A stretch of 64,000 bases of DNA from NCBI GenBank assembly GCA_040220875.1, contig JAVJVX010000007.1, positions 62,001 to 126,000 of the forward strand, read 5' to 3'. Shown here one piece after another: positions 1 to 8,774 of the stretch (within the stretch, counting starts at the first letter, position 1; each line of letters starts with the position of its first letter). Both the position numbers and the translations under genes were made by a program. The notes under the pieces were generated by a model. The model was not told the origin of the DNA. It saw only the letters and a program-made list of their open reading frames with translations, and made no database searches. Origin of the DNA: Alphaproteobacteria bacterium. Lineage in GTDB: Bacteria > Pseudomonadota > Alphaproteobacteria > JAVJVX01.

Positions 1-338
1 TGAGTGCGCTGCCGCCAGCTTACGACGATCTTGAGCCCTTCGTGCCGGTCTGGGCCCATCCGACGGAAAACGAACGCTCCCGCCGCCGCTGGGCCGCAGC
101 GCCCGAGGATTTTCAGCAGTTTTATGACGCCATGCTGCCCCGGATCGAGGCGATCCTGACGGATCTCGACCGGCACGACCTGAACGACCTACCCGAATCT
201 GCCCGACCACTCTATTACCTGGCCCTCGCCTTCGCCGAGGTCGCCCCCCATATCGAGCTCTACGGCGGAAGCGCCGAAGTGCCCAACAGCTTTCTCGCCA
301 GCCGCGTCATCGCCGGTCACGGGGACCGCGAAGATTGA
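1..338 (+). CDS. Small conserved protein of a catabolic cluster (first base of start codon outside window)
   Basis: The reading frame is open from the left edge. Bases 1-2 are TG followed by AGT GCG CTG, so the start codon is very probably an ATG whose A is the last base before the window, giving a protein of about 112 residues. It is rich in acidic and aromatic residues, with no signal peptide, membrane segment or cofactor motif. From memory, similar small proteins sit beside ring-hydroxylating oxygenase genes, which fits the ferredoxin and reductase genes downstream, but I cannot give it a function. The start codon would overlap a TGA, suggesting translational coupling to an upstream gene. 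Confidence 0.7.
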   Translation, partial: SALPPAYDDLEPFVPVWAHPTENERSRRRWAAAPEDFQQFYDAMLPRIEAILTDLDRHDLNDLPESARPLYYLALAFAEVAPHIELYGGSAEVPNSFLASRVIAGHGDRED

Positions 339-501
339 GGCAACGACCCTGAAAACGGGTCCGGCTGTTGGTCCGGAGTGGGTGGGGGCCTGTATTTTCC
401 CGGCCATGCCGGATAGTCTCGAACCAGCGAGCGCCGCGCGGCGGTGGCCGGCGCCCGTCGCAAAACGCACCATTGTCACCGGGGATGAGGAAGGGGAAAC
501 C

Positions 502-981
502 ATGTCGGCCGATTTGGAAAAGCGGATCCAGCGCCTCGAGGATATCGAGGAAATCAAGAAAATGATCGCGCGCTACGCGCAGGCGGGGGACGATAAAAAT
601 AATCCCGACATATTTGGACCGATGATTACCGAGGACGCGATCTGGGAAGCGGAGGGATTCGGCCAGCACAAGGGCCGCGACGTGATCACCAAGGTCCTTT
701 CGGAAGTCGCGCAGGAAAAGATTCTATGGGCGCTACATTTCATGACCTCGCCCCTGATCGATATCGCCGAGGACGGCAAGACCGCGACGGCCATGTGGTA
801 TCTTTGGGAGACCGCCATTGCCCGGGATGACAGGGAGGCCGAGGGAAAATCGACCTGGATCGGCGGCTGGTACGAAACCGATCTGCGCCGGGAAGCTGAT
901 GGGAAATGGCGCTGGAACCATATCCGGCTGATGCTCAAGCTGTTCAGTCCCAATGAAAAGCCCGAATGGGACATTCTCTAA
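502..981 (+). CDS. SnoaL-like / NTF2-fold protein
   Basis: A 159-residue protein with the SnoaL-like arrangement: an N-terminal helix (residues 4-26, LEKRIQRLEDIEEIKKMIAR), an acidic turn (TEDAIWEA) and a C-terminal sheet with WRWNHIRL. The fold forms a cone-shaped pocket used by small hydrolases, isomerases and oxygenase beta subunits. The reading frame extends further upstream, but the ATG at 502 is preceded by AGGAAGGGGA and begins the recognisable domain, so I chose it. It lies in a co-directional run with a flavin reductase and Rieske ferredoxin. It could be an accessory or beta-like subunit of an oxygenase, or a stand-alone enzyme; the sequence does not decide. Confidence 0.8.
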   Translation: MSADLEKRIQRLEDIEEIKKMIARYAQAGDDKNNPDIFGPMITEDAIWEAEGFGQHKGRDVITKVLSEVAQEKILWALHFMTSPLIDIAEDGKTATAMWYLWETAIARDDREAEGKSTWIGGWYETDLRREADGKWRWNHIRLMLKLFSPNEKPEWDIL

Positions 982-1138
982 AAACATTCTCTAGGTAACA
1001 GGTATATCCGCTCGTCGTCCCGGTGGGACCGCCGCATACCGGTGCCCCGTCGACCAACCGTATTCGAATGACACGCGCGCACCGGGCGTCCGCGCGACGC
1101 CGCAAACGATCAATCCGACTGGTTCAGGAGAAGAATGA

Positions 1139-1657
1139 ATGGCTGTTTTTGACGTTGAATGGAAGGAAGAGGACGGGCCGCTCAATTCGCGGGATTTAAG
1201 GCACGGTTTTGGTGCCTTCGCGACCGGTGTCACGATCGTCACGGCCCGCTCGGAAGATGGCGTGCCGGTTGGCTGCACGGCCAATTCCTTTAGTTCCGTG
1301 TCCGTAGACCCTCCCCTTCTTCTCTGGAACATCGCTGAAAGCGCGCAAAGCTATCAGGCCTATCGCGAGGCCCGGCATTTTGGCGTCAACATCCTGGCTC
1401 GGGACCAGATGGAGCTGGCCATGCGGTTCGCCACGCCGGAAGTGGATAAATTCGCCGACGGCACCTGGACTGACGGGCTGGCGGGTGTGCCGATCCTTGA
1501 CGGCGCCCTGGCGCATTTCGAGTGCTCGACCGAGGCGATCTACCCCGGGGGCGACCATGCGATCGTTCTGGGTCGCATTCACCGCTTCCGCTGGAGTGAC
1601 GGCCAGCCGCTCCTGTTCTATCGCGGCAAGTTCCCGCAATTGGCGACAGAAGATTGA
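1139..1657 (+). CDS. Flavin reductase family protein (HpaC-like)
   Basis: A 172-residue flavin reductase-like domain protein. Family hallmarks are visible: FATGVTIVT (residues 27-35), GCTANSFSSVSVDPPL (45-60) that forms the flavin pocket, and FGVNILA (81-87). Such enzymes use NAD(P)H to reduce free FMN or FAD and hand it to a two-component monooxygenase. The start is the ATG at 1139, with CAGGAG eight bases upstream; an overlapping ATG four bases earlier leads to an immediate stop. No partner monooxygenase is adjacent; the nearest candidate in the window is the class D flavin monooxygenase at 24033-25256, too far away to pair with confidence. Confidence 0.88.
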   Translation: MAVFDVEWKEEDGPLNSRDLRHGFGAFATGVTIVTARSEDGVPVGCTANSFSSVSVDPPLLLWNIAESAQSYQAYREARHFGVNILARDQMELAMRFATPEVDKFADGTWTDGLAGVPILDGALAHFECSTEAIYPGGDHAIVLGRIHRFRWSDGQPLLFYRGKFPQLATED

Positions 1658-1985
1658 TTCGCAGGAGCGCTGTCGCGTCACCCCGTCGCATTTTCCCCGG
1701 GCTCGAAAGCCCCTTGAAAAATAAGGGAAAACAGGCGGGATCGGGCTGGAAATCCGCGCCAAATCCGGGCTAGGAGTCCGATGTTGTTTCGGTTACAAAG
1801 GCCCCGCCAGCCCCGGGGCCGGCACCGCGCCGGGCGCCGGCGCGCCGACCTCGAGAGAAGGACCGCCGGGGAACGGTGGTCCCCCGGCCTCCCCGGATCA
1901 GGGGAAGACCGGGCTGGATGAAGCCCGGCCCCAACGGGCCGCCAAAAGGCCCCGGTGGGGCGCGACACGGAGTTTGGTGAGGATT
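1658..1985. other. Intergenic stretch with no supported gene
   Basis: About 330 bases between the flavin reductase and the Rieske ferredoxin. The right part is extremely G+C-rich with C and G runs. The only reading frames are antisense, rich in Arg, Gly and Pro, and look non-coding. A slightly A+T-richer patch around 1780-1800 might hold a promoter for the ferredoxin gene, but I see no convincing -35/-10 pair or terminator. Confidence 0.5.
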
Positions 1986-2300
1986 ATGACAAAGATCGAA
2001 GTGTGCAAGGTCGGGGATCTCGAGGAAAACGCCGTCAAGCAGGTCGAGATCGACGATCGCCCCCCCTTGGCCGTCTATAACCTGGGTGGGAAATTTTACT
2101 GCACGGACGATATCTGCACGCACGGCATGGCTTCCATGTCGGACGGCGATATCGAGGGCGAGGACATCGTCTGCCCCTGGCACGAGGGCACGTTCAATAT
2201 CAAGACGGGCGAGGCGACAGGCGCGCCCTGCACGATACCGCTGAAGACCTATAAAGCGGTGATCGAGGGCGATACAGTCTTTGTCGAGTTGCCTGACTAG
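1986..2300 (+). CDS. Rieske [2Fe-2S] ferredoxin
   Basis: A 104-residue protein with one Rieske cluster motif: Cys44-x-His46 (CTHG) and Cys63-x2-His66 (CPWH), 16 residues between the pairs as in dioxygenase ferredoxins. It would carry electrons from a reductase to a ring-hydroxylating oxygenase in the cytoplasm. An in-frame TTG lies four codons upstream, but the ATG has GGTGAGG just before it and gives the usual family N-terminus. The next gene encodes a matching iron-sulfur flavoprotein reductase, so the two probably form an electron transfer pair. The similar NirD-type ferredoxins are less likely because no nitrite reductase is nearby. Confidence 0.92.
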   Translation: MTKIEVCKVGDLEENAVKQVEIDDRPPLAVYNLGGKFYCTDDICTHGMASMSDGDIEGEDIVCPWHEGTFNIKTGEATGAPCTIPLKTYKAVIEGDTVFVELPD

Positions 2301-2378
2301 CCCTTGTGCGAACGCGCGGAATAAGTCCGCGCCCCTGTCCGAACGCCGCCGGCGGCACAAATCACAACGGGTCCGAGA

Positions 2379-3401
2379 ATGCCAAAGATCAGCTTAGAAG
2401 ACGGGTCAGCATCCTTCGAGTGCGCGCCGAACGACACAATTCTGAGGGCCGGCTTGCGGGCGGGCGAGCCGATGCCCTACGAATGCAATGTGGGAGCCTG
2501 TGGCACCTGCAAGTTCGAGCTCGTCGACGGTGAGGTGGATGTTCTCTGGGACGAAGCGACCGGTTTGAGCGAGCGCGACCTCCGTAAGGGGCGCAAGCTG
2601 GCCTGCCAGTGCGTTCCCAAGACAGACAGCGTCATCAAGCTGCGCCTGGACGAGGCCTGTCGCCCCCATGTAATCCCGCGGCGGTTTGAAGGCGAGCTGA
2701 TCGCGGTTCACGATCTCACCCATGACATGAAAGAGTTCCGCTTCAAGGGTGAGGGGCCGGCTGAATTTCTACCGGGACAATATGCCTTGATGTCCCTCCC
2801 CGGGGTCGGCGGCGTGCGGGCCTATTCCATGTCAAACATCGCGAATCGGGAAGGCATCTGGGATTTCCAGATCAAGCGCGTGCCTGACGGCGCGGGGACA
2901 GGGTATCTTTTTGGCGACGACGGCTTCGGGCTGGGACAGAAGATCGAACTGGACGGGCCTTACGGCGTGGCCTATTTGCGCCCCGAGGTCGAGCGCGATA
3001 TCGTTTGTGTCGCGGGCGGTTCCGGCCTGGCGCCGGTCGTATCGATTGCTCGGGGCATGGTGACCGATCCGCGCATGGACGGGCGCAAGATGCATTTTTT
3101 CTATGGCTGCCGGGGGCCGATGGACCTCTGCGGAGAGGATATGCTGGCGGAGTTGCCGGGCTATGGCGACCGCATCAAATTCCATGTCGCCATCAGCATG
3201 CCCGAGCTGGATGCCAACAAGACCTGGAAGGGGCGAACCGGCTTCATCCACGAGGTGGTTAAGGAGGTGCTGGGGGATAGCATCCCCGAGTTCGAATATT
3301 ACATGGCGGGGCCACCACCCATGGTCGATGCCGTTCAGCGCATGTTGATGATGGAATACGAGGTATCGCACCAGCACGTTCATTTCGACCGGTTCTTTTA
3401 G
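2379..3401 (+). CDS. Ferredoxin-fused FAD/NAD(P)H oxidoreductase (oxygenase reductase component)
   Basis: A 340-residue, three-domain reductase. Residues 1-90 are a plant-type [2Fe-2S] ferredoxin with Cys36, Cys41, Cys44 and a distal Cys at 76 in LACQC. An FAD-binding barrel follows (RAYSMSN motif), then an NAD(P)-binding domain with GGSGLAPVVSIARG and, near the end, YYMAGPPPMV. The order matches reductases of phenol hydroxylases and other multicomponent oxygenases. It takes electrons from NAD(P)H through FAD to iron-sulfur acceptors. Its place directly after the Rieske ferredoxin argues that it reduces that ferredoxin. The 78-base gap after the ferredoxin gene is compatible with one transcript. 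Confidence 0.92.
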   Translation: MPKISLEDGSASFECAPNDTILRAGLRAGEPMPYECNVGACGTCKFELVDGEVDVLWDEATGLSERDLRKGRKLACQCVPKTDSVIKLRLDEACRPHVIPRRFEGELIAVHDLTHDMKEFRFKGEGPAEFLPGQYALMSLPGVGGVRAYSMSNIANREGIWDFQIKRVPDGAGTGYLFGDDGFGLGQKIELDGPYGVAYLRPEVERDIVCVAGGSGLAPVVSIARGMVTDPRMDGRKMHFFYGCRGPMDLCGEDMLAELPGYGDRIKFHVAISMPELDANKTWKGRTGFIHEVVKEVLGDSIPEFEYYMAGPPPMVDAVQRMLMMEYEVSHQHVHFDRFF

Positions 3402-3514
3402 ACTGGGCGCAGTCGTTCGACCGCCGTGCTCGTAGCCCGGCAGGCGCCGGTGGACGGTTTTCGGCGAATAGGGTAGTGTCAGTGTGATCGGACACGTCCC
3501 TAGCGAGACGAGAA

Positions 3515-4039
3515 ATGACCTATTCTGTCAAGATCGAAGGGCTTCACCACAACGCGTATCGAATCCGCGATTCCGAGGAAACTCGCAAGTTCTACGAAGA
3601 TTTTCTGGGTCTGCGACTGTCGTCGGCACTGGACGTCGAGCAAAGCTATACTCGGCGCAAGGTGCAGTTCCTCCACACATTTTACGAAATGAATGATGGC
3701 TCCTTTCTGGCCTTCTTCGAAGTGCCGAAGGGGCAGGAGGAATTCGATTTCAGCGACAAGTCGGATTTCGATCTTCATATCGCTGTCGAGGTGACCGACC
3801 GCGCGGCCCTCGAGGAATACATGGAAAAGGCGCGGCAAGCGGGAATTCCGTTCCGCGGGCCGAGCGATCACAAGCTCATGCACTCCATCTACTTTCGCGA
3901 CCCGAACGGGTACGTCATCGAACTGACGGCGAAAGACGAAAATTACGATGAATTAATGGCGCAGGAAATCAGGACCGCCCATGACGTCCTGAAGAACTGG
4001 CAGGCGCGCAAGGCGCGCGGTCAACTCGCTGCCGAATAG
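3515..4039 (+). CDS. VOC superfamily protein (glyoxalase / extradiol dioxygenase-like)
   Basis: A 174-residue vicinal oxygen chelate protein. Two beta-alpha-beta-beta-beta modules are recognisable, with candidate metal ligands in GLHHNAY (residues 9-15), FFEV, DLHIAVEV and the final DPNGYVIELT. It could be a small ring-cleavage dioxygenase, a glyoxalase or an isomerase; these share the fold and cannot be separated by reading alone. A charged C-terminal helix after residue 140 (ENYDELMAQE onward) extends beyond the usual domain. Its place after the ferredoxin and reductase genes fits ring cleavage following ring hydroxylation. The ATG start has a weak GACGAG upstream. Confidence 0.82.
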   Translation: MTYSVKIEGLHHNAYRIRDSEETRKFYEDFLGLRLSSALDVEQSYTRRKVQFLHTFYEMNDGSFLAFFEVPKGQEEFDFSDKSDFDLHIAVEVTDRAALEEYMEKARQAGIPFRGPSDHKLMHSIYFRDPNGYVIELTAKDENYDELMAQEIRTAHDVLKNWQARKARGQLAAE

Positions 4040-4043
4040 GCCG

Positions 4044-4064
4044 GCCGGCATTCCACGAGCCGGC
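4044..4064. terminator. GC hairpin between convergent genes
   Basis: Inverted repeat GCCGGC / GCCGGC (4044-4049 and 4059-4064) with a nine-base loop, just after the VOC gene stop and before the convergent MFS gene end. There is no T tract on either strand, so intrinsic terminator function is uncertain. Confidence 0.3.
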
Positions 4065-4134
4065 TGAGACGCTGCGTCGGCGCCCGGAAATCACCCGACT
4101 TAATGACAGGCGCGCCGCGGGCAGGCGGCCCCTG

Positions 4135-5370
4135 CTATGTCGGGCGGCGCTGGTGGTTGGGCCCGCCGGGGGCGGCGTCGGCCCAGAGGGCCGCCAGGGC
4201 CGTGTAGATGATGGCCAGCACCAGGATCGTATCAACCGGGACGCCCGTTTCGAGCGCCCAGCCGAAAATCGCGGGTGCGGCGGCGGCGGCAAAGACCATC
4301 AGGGTCGCTGCCAGTGACCGGACGGCCCCCAGATTGGCCGTGCCGTAGACCTCGGCCCAGAGCGCCGTGGACAGGTTGATATAGAAGCCCATCGCCAGCC
4401 CCGCGAGGCCGAGATAGATCATCCCCATCCATCCGGGGCCGCCGACCCATAGAGCGGCGAGCGCCAGCCCGAAGGGAATGGCGTTGAAGGGGAAGAGCCG
4501 GGCCGCGCCCAGCCGGTCAACGATTGGCCCGATTGCGATAGCCCCCGTCGCGTGGCCCATGGCAAAGAGGAAGAACACCGAGGCGAGGTACTGGATGCCC
4601 CATCCTTTTGCCTCGCCGATAAACCCCTGATGAAAGATCAGTCCGGTCAGCACGAAAGGAGAGGCGGCCGCCAGCGGCAGAATGTGGCGGAAATGCCGGC
4701 TGCGGATGATTTCCAGTGTCGTGATGCCGCCCGCGCCCGCGTCGGCTGTCTCTCGGCCCGGATCTTCCCGAGCGGATTGCACACCTTTCCGCCCCACCAG
4801 GCAGCGCGACAGGGGCAGAAACGCAACCAGCACCAGCTCCCCCACAGCCGCGAGGGTCATGCGCCAGTCGGTCAGCCCGACCAGCACGACCAGGAGGAGG
4901 GGGAAAACCGCTTCGCCAAGTGGCATGCCGAGACTGGTCACCCCCAGCGCCTTGCCTCGGCTGGGGCCGAAATACCGGCCCGTGGCGGTCGCGCCGATAT
5001 GTGTCATCAGCCCCTGACCGGTCAGCCGCATCAGGAAAAGCCCAAGGGTCAGGGCGATGGCGCCGGGCGCGAAGGCTGTGGCCAGGCAGCCTGTCGCCAT
5101 GCCCGCGCCAACGACAAGGCTGTAGCGGCCGAGATCCACCCGGTCGATAAGCCGGCCCAGATAGGGAATGGTCGCCGCGCTGGCGAGCGAGACGATGGTG
5201 TAGATCACACCCAGAGACGCCTCCGAAAGATCGAGACTGAGCGCTATGAAGGGAGTCAGGACCGCGATGGCATAGGTCTGGCCCGGACTCGAGAAAAACG
5301 AGTGCAGCGCGCCGAAGGCGAGGGGCTTCGGATGGTCCCGAACGACCCGTAAATAGGGGGCTAGATACAT
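4135..5370 (-). CDS. MFS transporter
   Basis: A 411-residue, very hydrophobic protein with about 12 predicted membrane segments in two halves joined by a charged loop near residues 190-215 (RKGVQSAREDPGRETADAGAG). The motif after helix 2 is degenerate (YLGRLIDRVDLGRY). It would be a proton-coupled carrier in the inner membrane; the substrate cannot be read. It is divergent from a MarR-type regulator with an A+T-rich gap between them, a common layout for a regulator and the uptake or export gene it controls, and it lies inside the catabolic cluster. ATG at 5370. Confidence 0.88.
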   Translation of the reverse strand: MYLAPYLRVVRDHPKPLAFGALHSFFSSPGQTYAIAVLTPFIALSLDLSEASLGVIYTIVSLASAATIPYLGRLIDRVDLGRYSLVVGAGMATGCLATAFAPGAIALTLGLFLMRLTGQGLMTHIGATATGRYFGPSRGKALGVTSLGMPLGEAVFPLLLVVLVGLTDWRMTLAAVGELVLVAFLPLSRCLVGRKGVQSAREDPGRETADAGAGGITTLEIIRSRHFRHILPLAAASPFVLTGLIFHQGFIGEAKGWGIQYLASVFFLFAMGHATGAIAIGPIVDRLGAARLFPFNAIPFGLALAALWVGGPGWMGMIYLGLAGLAMGFYINLSTALWAEVYGTANLGAVRSLAATLMVFAAAAAPAIFGWALETGVPVDTILVLAIIYTALAALWADAAPGGPNHQRRPT

Positions 5371-5558
5371 GCGGCGGGAAATCCTGGCGGGCCGCGCCCG
5401 ATTTTTAGGAATACATAATTAAATCAACGGAATAATAGGTCTTACAGAGAATATAAAGCTTAAATTTTTTGATATCGACGGGCAGATTAAGTAAAATTCT
5501 CAAGTTGTATGGCTAGGCGGGCCGGAGCGGGCGCGCGGCCGTTCCGAGGGGGGTGCTC
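5371..5558. promoter_or_regulatory. A+T-rich divergent promoter region between MFS and MarR genes
   Basis: The stretch from about 5400 to 5510 is strikingly A+T-rich for this window (for example TTTTTAGGAATACATAATTA and AAGCTTAAATTTTTTGATAT). Both flanking genes start here and point away from each other. It almost certainly holds promoters for both, and probably the MarR-type operator. I could not find one convincing palindrome; the nearest is an imperfect pairing of CTTAAATTTT with AAAATTCTCAAG. Confidence 0.6.
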
Positions 5559-6218
5559 ATGGATGAACCAGGAAAACCGGTCGGGATCGACGTGGACCAG
5601 GCAGGTGGGCAGGGCCGGTCTGATAGCGTGGGCACGGGCATGGGCCGGGAAGGCGAGACCCTGGATCGCACCTGGCATCTGGCTAAATCCGAACACTCGC
5701 TGGCCGTGGCCGAATTCGAGCATACGATCCTGCAGTTATCGGAAGCCTTCAATCGTTGGAACATCGAGTGCGAGGCGCTCGGCATGGGTGAATATATGAG
5801 CCAGCCGGAGGTGTCGATACTGCATGTCATCCGGATGCGTGACAGGCCCAAAAGCCTCTCCGATATCGTCAAGTTCCTCAACCGCGACGATAGCGCCAAT
5901 ATCCAGTACAGCCTGCGAAAGCTCGAAAAATCCGGATACGTCGCCAAGACGCCACGTGCCTCCAAGCGCCAGACCACTTACGTGGTTACGGAAAAGGGGC
6001 GCAAGGCAACGGATGCTTTCGCCAGCGTGCGCGAGTCCATCCTGATTCCCCTGACATCGGCCCTGCACGACACGCATCTCTCGATCGAGGAAGCGACCAA
6101 GACCATGCAGCTCATGATCGGTATCTACGACCTGGCCGCGCGTACGGCCGGCAGTTACCGGTCCGACAGCGCCGATGGCGCCGGGAGCCCGCCGCCGGCT
6201 CGACGGGGCCGCGCCTAG
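5559..6218 (+). CDS. MarR-family winged-helix transcriptional regulator
   Basis: A 219-residue regulator. After about 50 polar, poorly conserved residues, a winged-helix domain runs from roughly residue 60 to 165: SQPEVSILHVIRM (helix before the HTH), SLSDIVKFLNRDDSANIQYSL (HTH), KLEKSGYVAKT and a wing with RQTTYVVTEKGR. MarR proteins are dimers that release their operator on binding a phenolic or similar ligand. The frame opens with GTG-CTC-ATG; I chose the ATG because GAGGGGGG lies at the right distance. It is divergent from the MFS gene and upstream of the GST and CoA-ligase genes, which are its likely targets. The C-terminal tail is Arg/Pro/Ser-rich and probably disordered. Confidence 0.88.
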   Translation: MDEPGKPVGIDVDQAGGQGRSDSVGTGMGREGETLDRTWHLAKSEHSLAVAEFEHTILQLSEAFNRWNIECEALGMGEYMSQPEVSILHVIRMRDRPKSLSDIVKFLNRDDSANIQYSLRKLEKSGYVAKTPRASKRQTTYVVTEKGRKATDAFASVRESILIPLTSALHDTHLSIEEATKTMQLMIGIYDLAARTAGSYRSDSADGAGSPPPARRGRA

Positions 6219-6389
6219 GCGAGCGCGGGTGCCCCCTCCCGACCGGCGCCGCGCAGCCGCAACATATGGACATTGTCCGGGCTTCGGGCAGAATGGCGTG
6301 CGCCGAACGGTATCGCAAAAGGGCCTGGTCCGGGGCAACGAGGAGGCCAGCGGTCGTTTGCGATGGGAGCATTCTCCAGGGGGGGGCAT

Positions 6390-7064
6390 ATGGGCAAACC
6401 GCTACTTTATCAGTTCGGCATTTCACCTACCTGCCAGCGGGTCTTTGCCACATTGGCTCACAAGGGCATCGAGTACGACACGTTTGAAGTCGACATCAGC
6501 CAGAAGCAGCGTCCCGAGGAATTTAACAAGGTGTCGCCCTACGGGAAGGTGCCTCTGCTCGTACATGACGGACACAGGATCGTCGAATCCATCAACATCA
6601 TCACCTATGTCGACGAGGTCTGGCCGACCCCGCCAATGCTTCCTGCCGATGCGGCGGGACGGGCCTATGCGCGCCAGTGGCTGATCTTTGCCGACCGTGA
6701 GATTCTCGACAAGGACGCGCAGTTCACACATGTCGAGCGTGACCTCGACCGCAAGCGGGAGATCTGCCACGGTCTCTTCGCCGGGCTCTCGGCGCTCGAG
6801 TCCGAACTGGCCGACAAGACAGGCCTTTTCCTGGGCAGGGATCTCAGCCTGGTTGACTGCGCCCTCGCACCCACCATGGCGTTTCTGCCCGTCTGGTCGC
6901 GGATCGTGGACGACCGGTGCTATGGCGACTACCGCCATATCCGGGCCTATACGGATCGTCTGCGCGCCCACCCCACCCTGGCGGCGACGGTGTTCAACAT
7001 TCCCGAAGACGTCTATCAGGGATTTTTCGAAGCCGTGCTCGGACAGGGACTGACGGTGCCCTGA
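6390..7064 (+). CDS. Glutathione S-transferase family protein
   Basis: A 224-residue protein with a thioredoxin-like N-terminal domain (YQFGISPTCQRV near residues 7-18; YGKVPLLV with the cis-proline; VESINII that binds the glutathione gamma-glutamyl group) and an all-helical C-terminal domain (DLSLVDCALAPTM). It would conjugate or reduce substrates with glutathione. In catabolic clusters such enzymes may act as maleylpyruvate-type isomerases or dehalogenases, but nothing here fixes the reaction. The open frame extends upstream; the ATG at 6390 follows a run of G residues (GGGGGGG) and gives the standard family N-terminus. Confidence 0.88.
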   Translation: MGKPLLYQFGISPTCQRVFATLAHKGIEYDTFEVDISQKQRPEEFNKVSPYGKVPLLVHDGHRIVESINIITYVDEVWPTPPMLPADAAGRAYARQWLIFADREILDKDAQFTHVERDLDRKREICHGLFAGLSALESELADKTGLFLGRDLSLVDCALAPTMAFLPVWSRIVDDRCYGDYRHIRAYTDRLRAHPTLAATVFNIPEDVYQGFFEAVLGQGLTVP

Positions 7065-7294
7065 AGGGCCAGGGCCCGGCCGATCTGTCCGGACGGGACG
7101 GGCCAGGCGGCTTCAAGGCATTTATCTCTTGTCTGCGGGCGGTTTCATCAATTTATTGCGCCAGAACCGGGGTGCACGTCGCCATTCGCAAGGACATTCC
7201 CTGCCGCCTCCCTTAATCTTCCGGACGTAGAGGGGGCCGAGCGGGAAGCGGGCAGCGCCAGACTGCTCAGCACCCTCCCGGGGGAAACACAGAG

Positions 7295-8629
7295 TTGGGT
7301 AAATCGATGATTCTAGACAAGGAAATTGAGACACGTGATCCGGTGGATCAGTCAAAGGAGGACGACCGGCTCTATCGCAAGCAGATCGAATACCTCTTCG
7401 CCAATTCCGGCTTCTACCGTCGCCGCCTGGGAGAGGCCGGTTTCAACTCGGCCAAGGATGTCGGTGGGCTCGATAACATCCGCAACTTGCCGTTCACGGT
7501 AAAGGACGATATCCGTGAAAACCAGGCGAGCTATCCGCCGCTGGGGGATTTCCTCGCGGCCGATCCCAAGAATATCAGCCGAATTTTCTCGACCAGTGGC
7601 ACGACGGGAACGCCGTGCTACGTGGCGCTGACGATGAGCGACCTGCAGGACGTGTGGGCTGTCAATACCGCGCGTTCCTATGCGGCCGCCGGCTTCCGGC
7701 CGAGCCAGCGTCTCGTCGTGGCGTTCAACGCGGGGCCTTTTGTGGCCGGCGCGGCCTATTTCGGCTTCGACCGGCTGGGCGCGACCGTCATTCCTGTCGG
7801 GACCGGCAATACCGAGCGGTTTGTCAGGGCCATCCAGCTCCTGGGGGGCACGGGGATCAGCTGCACGCCATCCTATGCGCTCTATCTGATCGACTGGTGT
7901 ACCGAGCGGGGGATTGATGCTGCTTCCCTCGGCCTGACCAACATCGTGACGGCCGGCGAGCCTGGCGGCGGTGATCCGGCTATCCGCGAGCGTGTTCAGA
8001 GCGCCTTCAATTGCCAGCTTCGCGAAGCCATGGGCACGGGCGACATCTCAACCTCGATCTGGGGCGAGTGTGAACATGAGGGCGGCATGCATTTCTCCGC
8101 GCGCGGGAATACCCATGTGGAGTTGATCGACGCTGAAACCGGCGCGCCCCTGCCCTGGGAAGACGGCGCCGAGGGCGAACTCGTCTACACCTCGCTGAAG
8201 CGCGAGGCCATGCCGGTCCTGCGCATGCGCAGCCGCGACCATGTCACGGTCAATATGGAGCCCTGCGCCTGTGGCCGTACCACGCCCCGCATCCGCTGCA
8301 TCGGGCGTACCGACGACATGCTGATCGTGCGCGGGGTCAATTTGTTTCCGACGGCCATACGGAGCCTGCTCAACGATTTCCGCCCGAAAGTGGGGGAGAC
8401 CTTCCGGATCCGGCCGGCCCGCAAGGGGGTCTCGCAGGAGCCGCCCCTGCCCGTCGCGATTGAACTGGGCGAGGGACTCGACCGGCCGCCCGAAGGGCTG
8501 GCGGAGGAGATCAAGACAGCGATCCGCCAGACACTCCTGGTGACGACGGATGTCCACCTGGTGCCCTACGGTTCCCTGCCGCGCGAAGAATACAAGTCCA
8601 AGCTGGTGGATTATTCGGCGGCGAAGTGA
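7295..8629 (+). CDS. Phenylacetate-CoA ligase-like AMP-forming acyl/aryl-CoA ligase
   Basis: A 444-residue member of the ANL adenylating superfamily, closest in layout to phenylacetate-CoA ligase. It has the ATP-loop STSGTTGTP (residues 99-107), EAMGTGDIS, a CACGR-type cysteine patch (EPCACGRTTPR) and the hinge TDDMLIVRGVNLFPT (near 340). It would activate a carboxylic acid with ATP and CoA, feeding a CoA-dependent pathway. Start choice: TTG at 7295 has GGGGGA about nine bases upstream; ATG at 7307 (MILDKEIE) has no well-spaced ribosome site but begins an equally plausible protein. It follows the GST gene after about 230 bases with no visible gene. Confidence 0.85.
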   Translation: MGKSMILDKEIETRDPVDQSKEDDRLYRKQIEYLFANSGFYRRRLGEAGFNSAKDVGGLDNIRNLPFTVKDDIRENQASYPPLGDFLAADPKNISRIFSTSGTTGTPCYVALTMSDLQDVWAVNTARSYAAAGFRPSQRLVVAFNAGPFVAGAAYFGFDRLGATVIPVGTGNTERFVRAIQLLGGTGISCTPSYALYLIDWCTERGIDAASLGLTNIVTAGEPGGGDPAIRERVQSAFNCQLREAMGTGDISTSIWGECEHEGGMHFSARGNTHVELIDAETGAPLPWEDGAEGELVYTSLKREAMPVLRMRSRDHVTVNMEPCACGRTTPRIRCIGRTDDMLIVRGVNLFPTAIRSLLNDFRPKVGETFRIRPARKGVSQEPPLPVAIELGEGLDRPPEGLAEEIKTAIRQTLLVTTDVHLVPYGSLPREEYKSKLVDYSAAK

Positions 8630-8774
8630 CTTTGGGCGTGCTCCTGCGCGTGCGGCCGGCCGCCGCCGAAAGAGCGGCGCGCCGGTAGCGGGTCCCAACC
8701 AACAGGTTACCGAGGGGACCGGGGGCTTGTTTTCTGGCGCGGCTCTTCATCCGGCCGCCTGACCGGCCCGAGGC

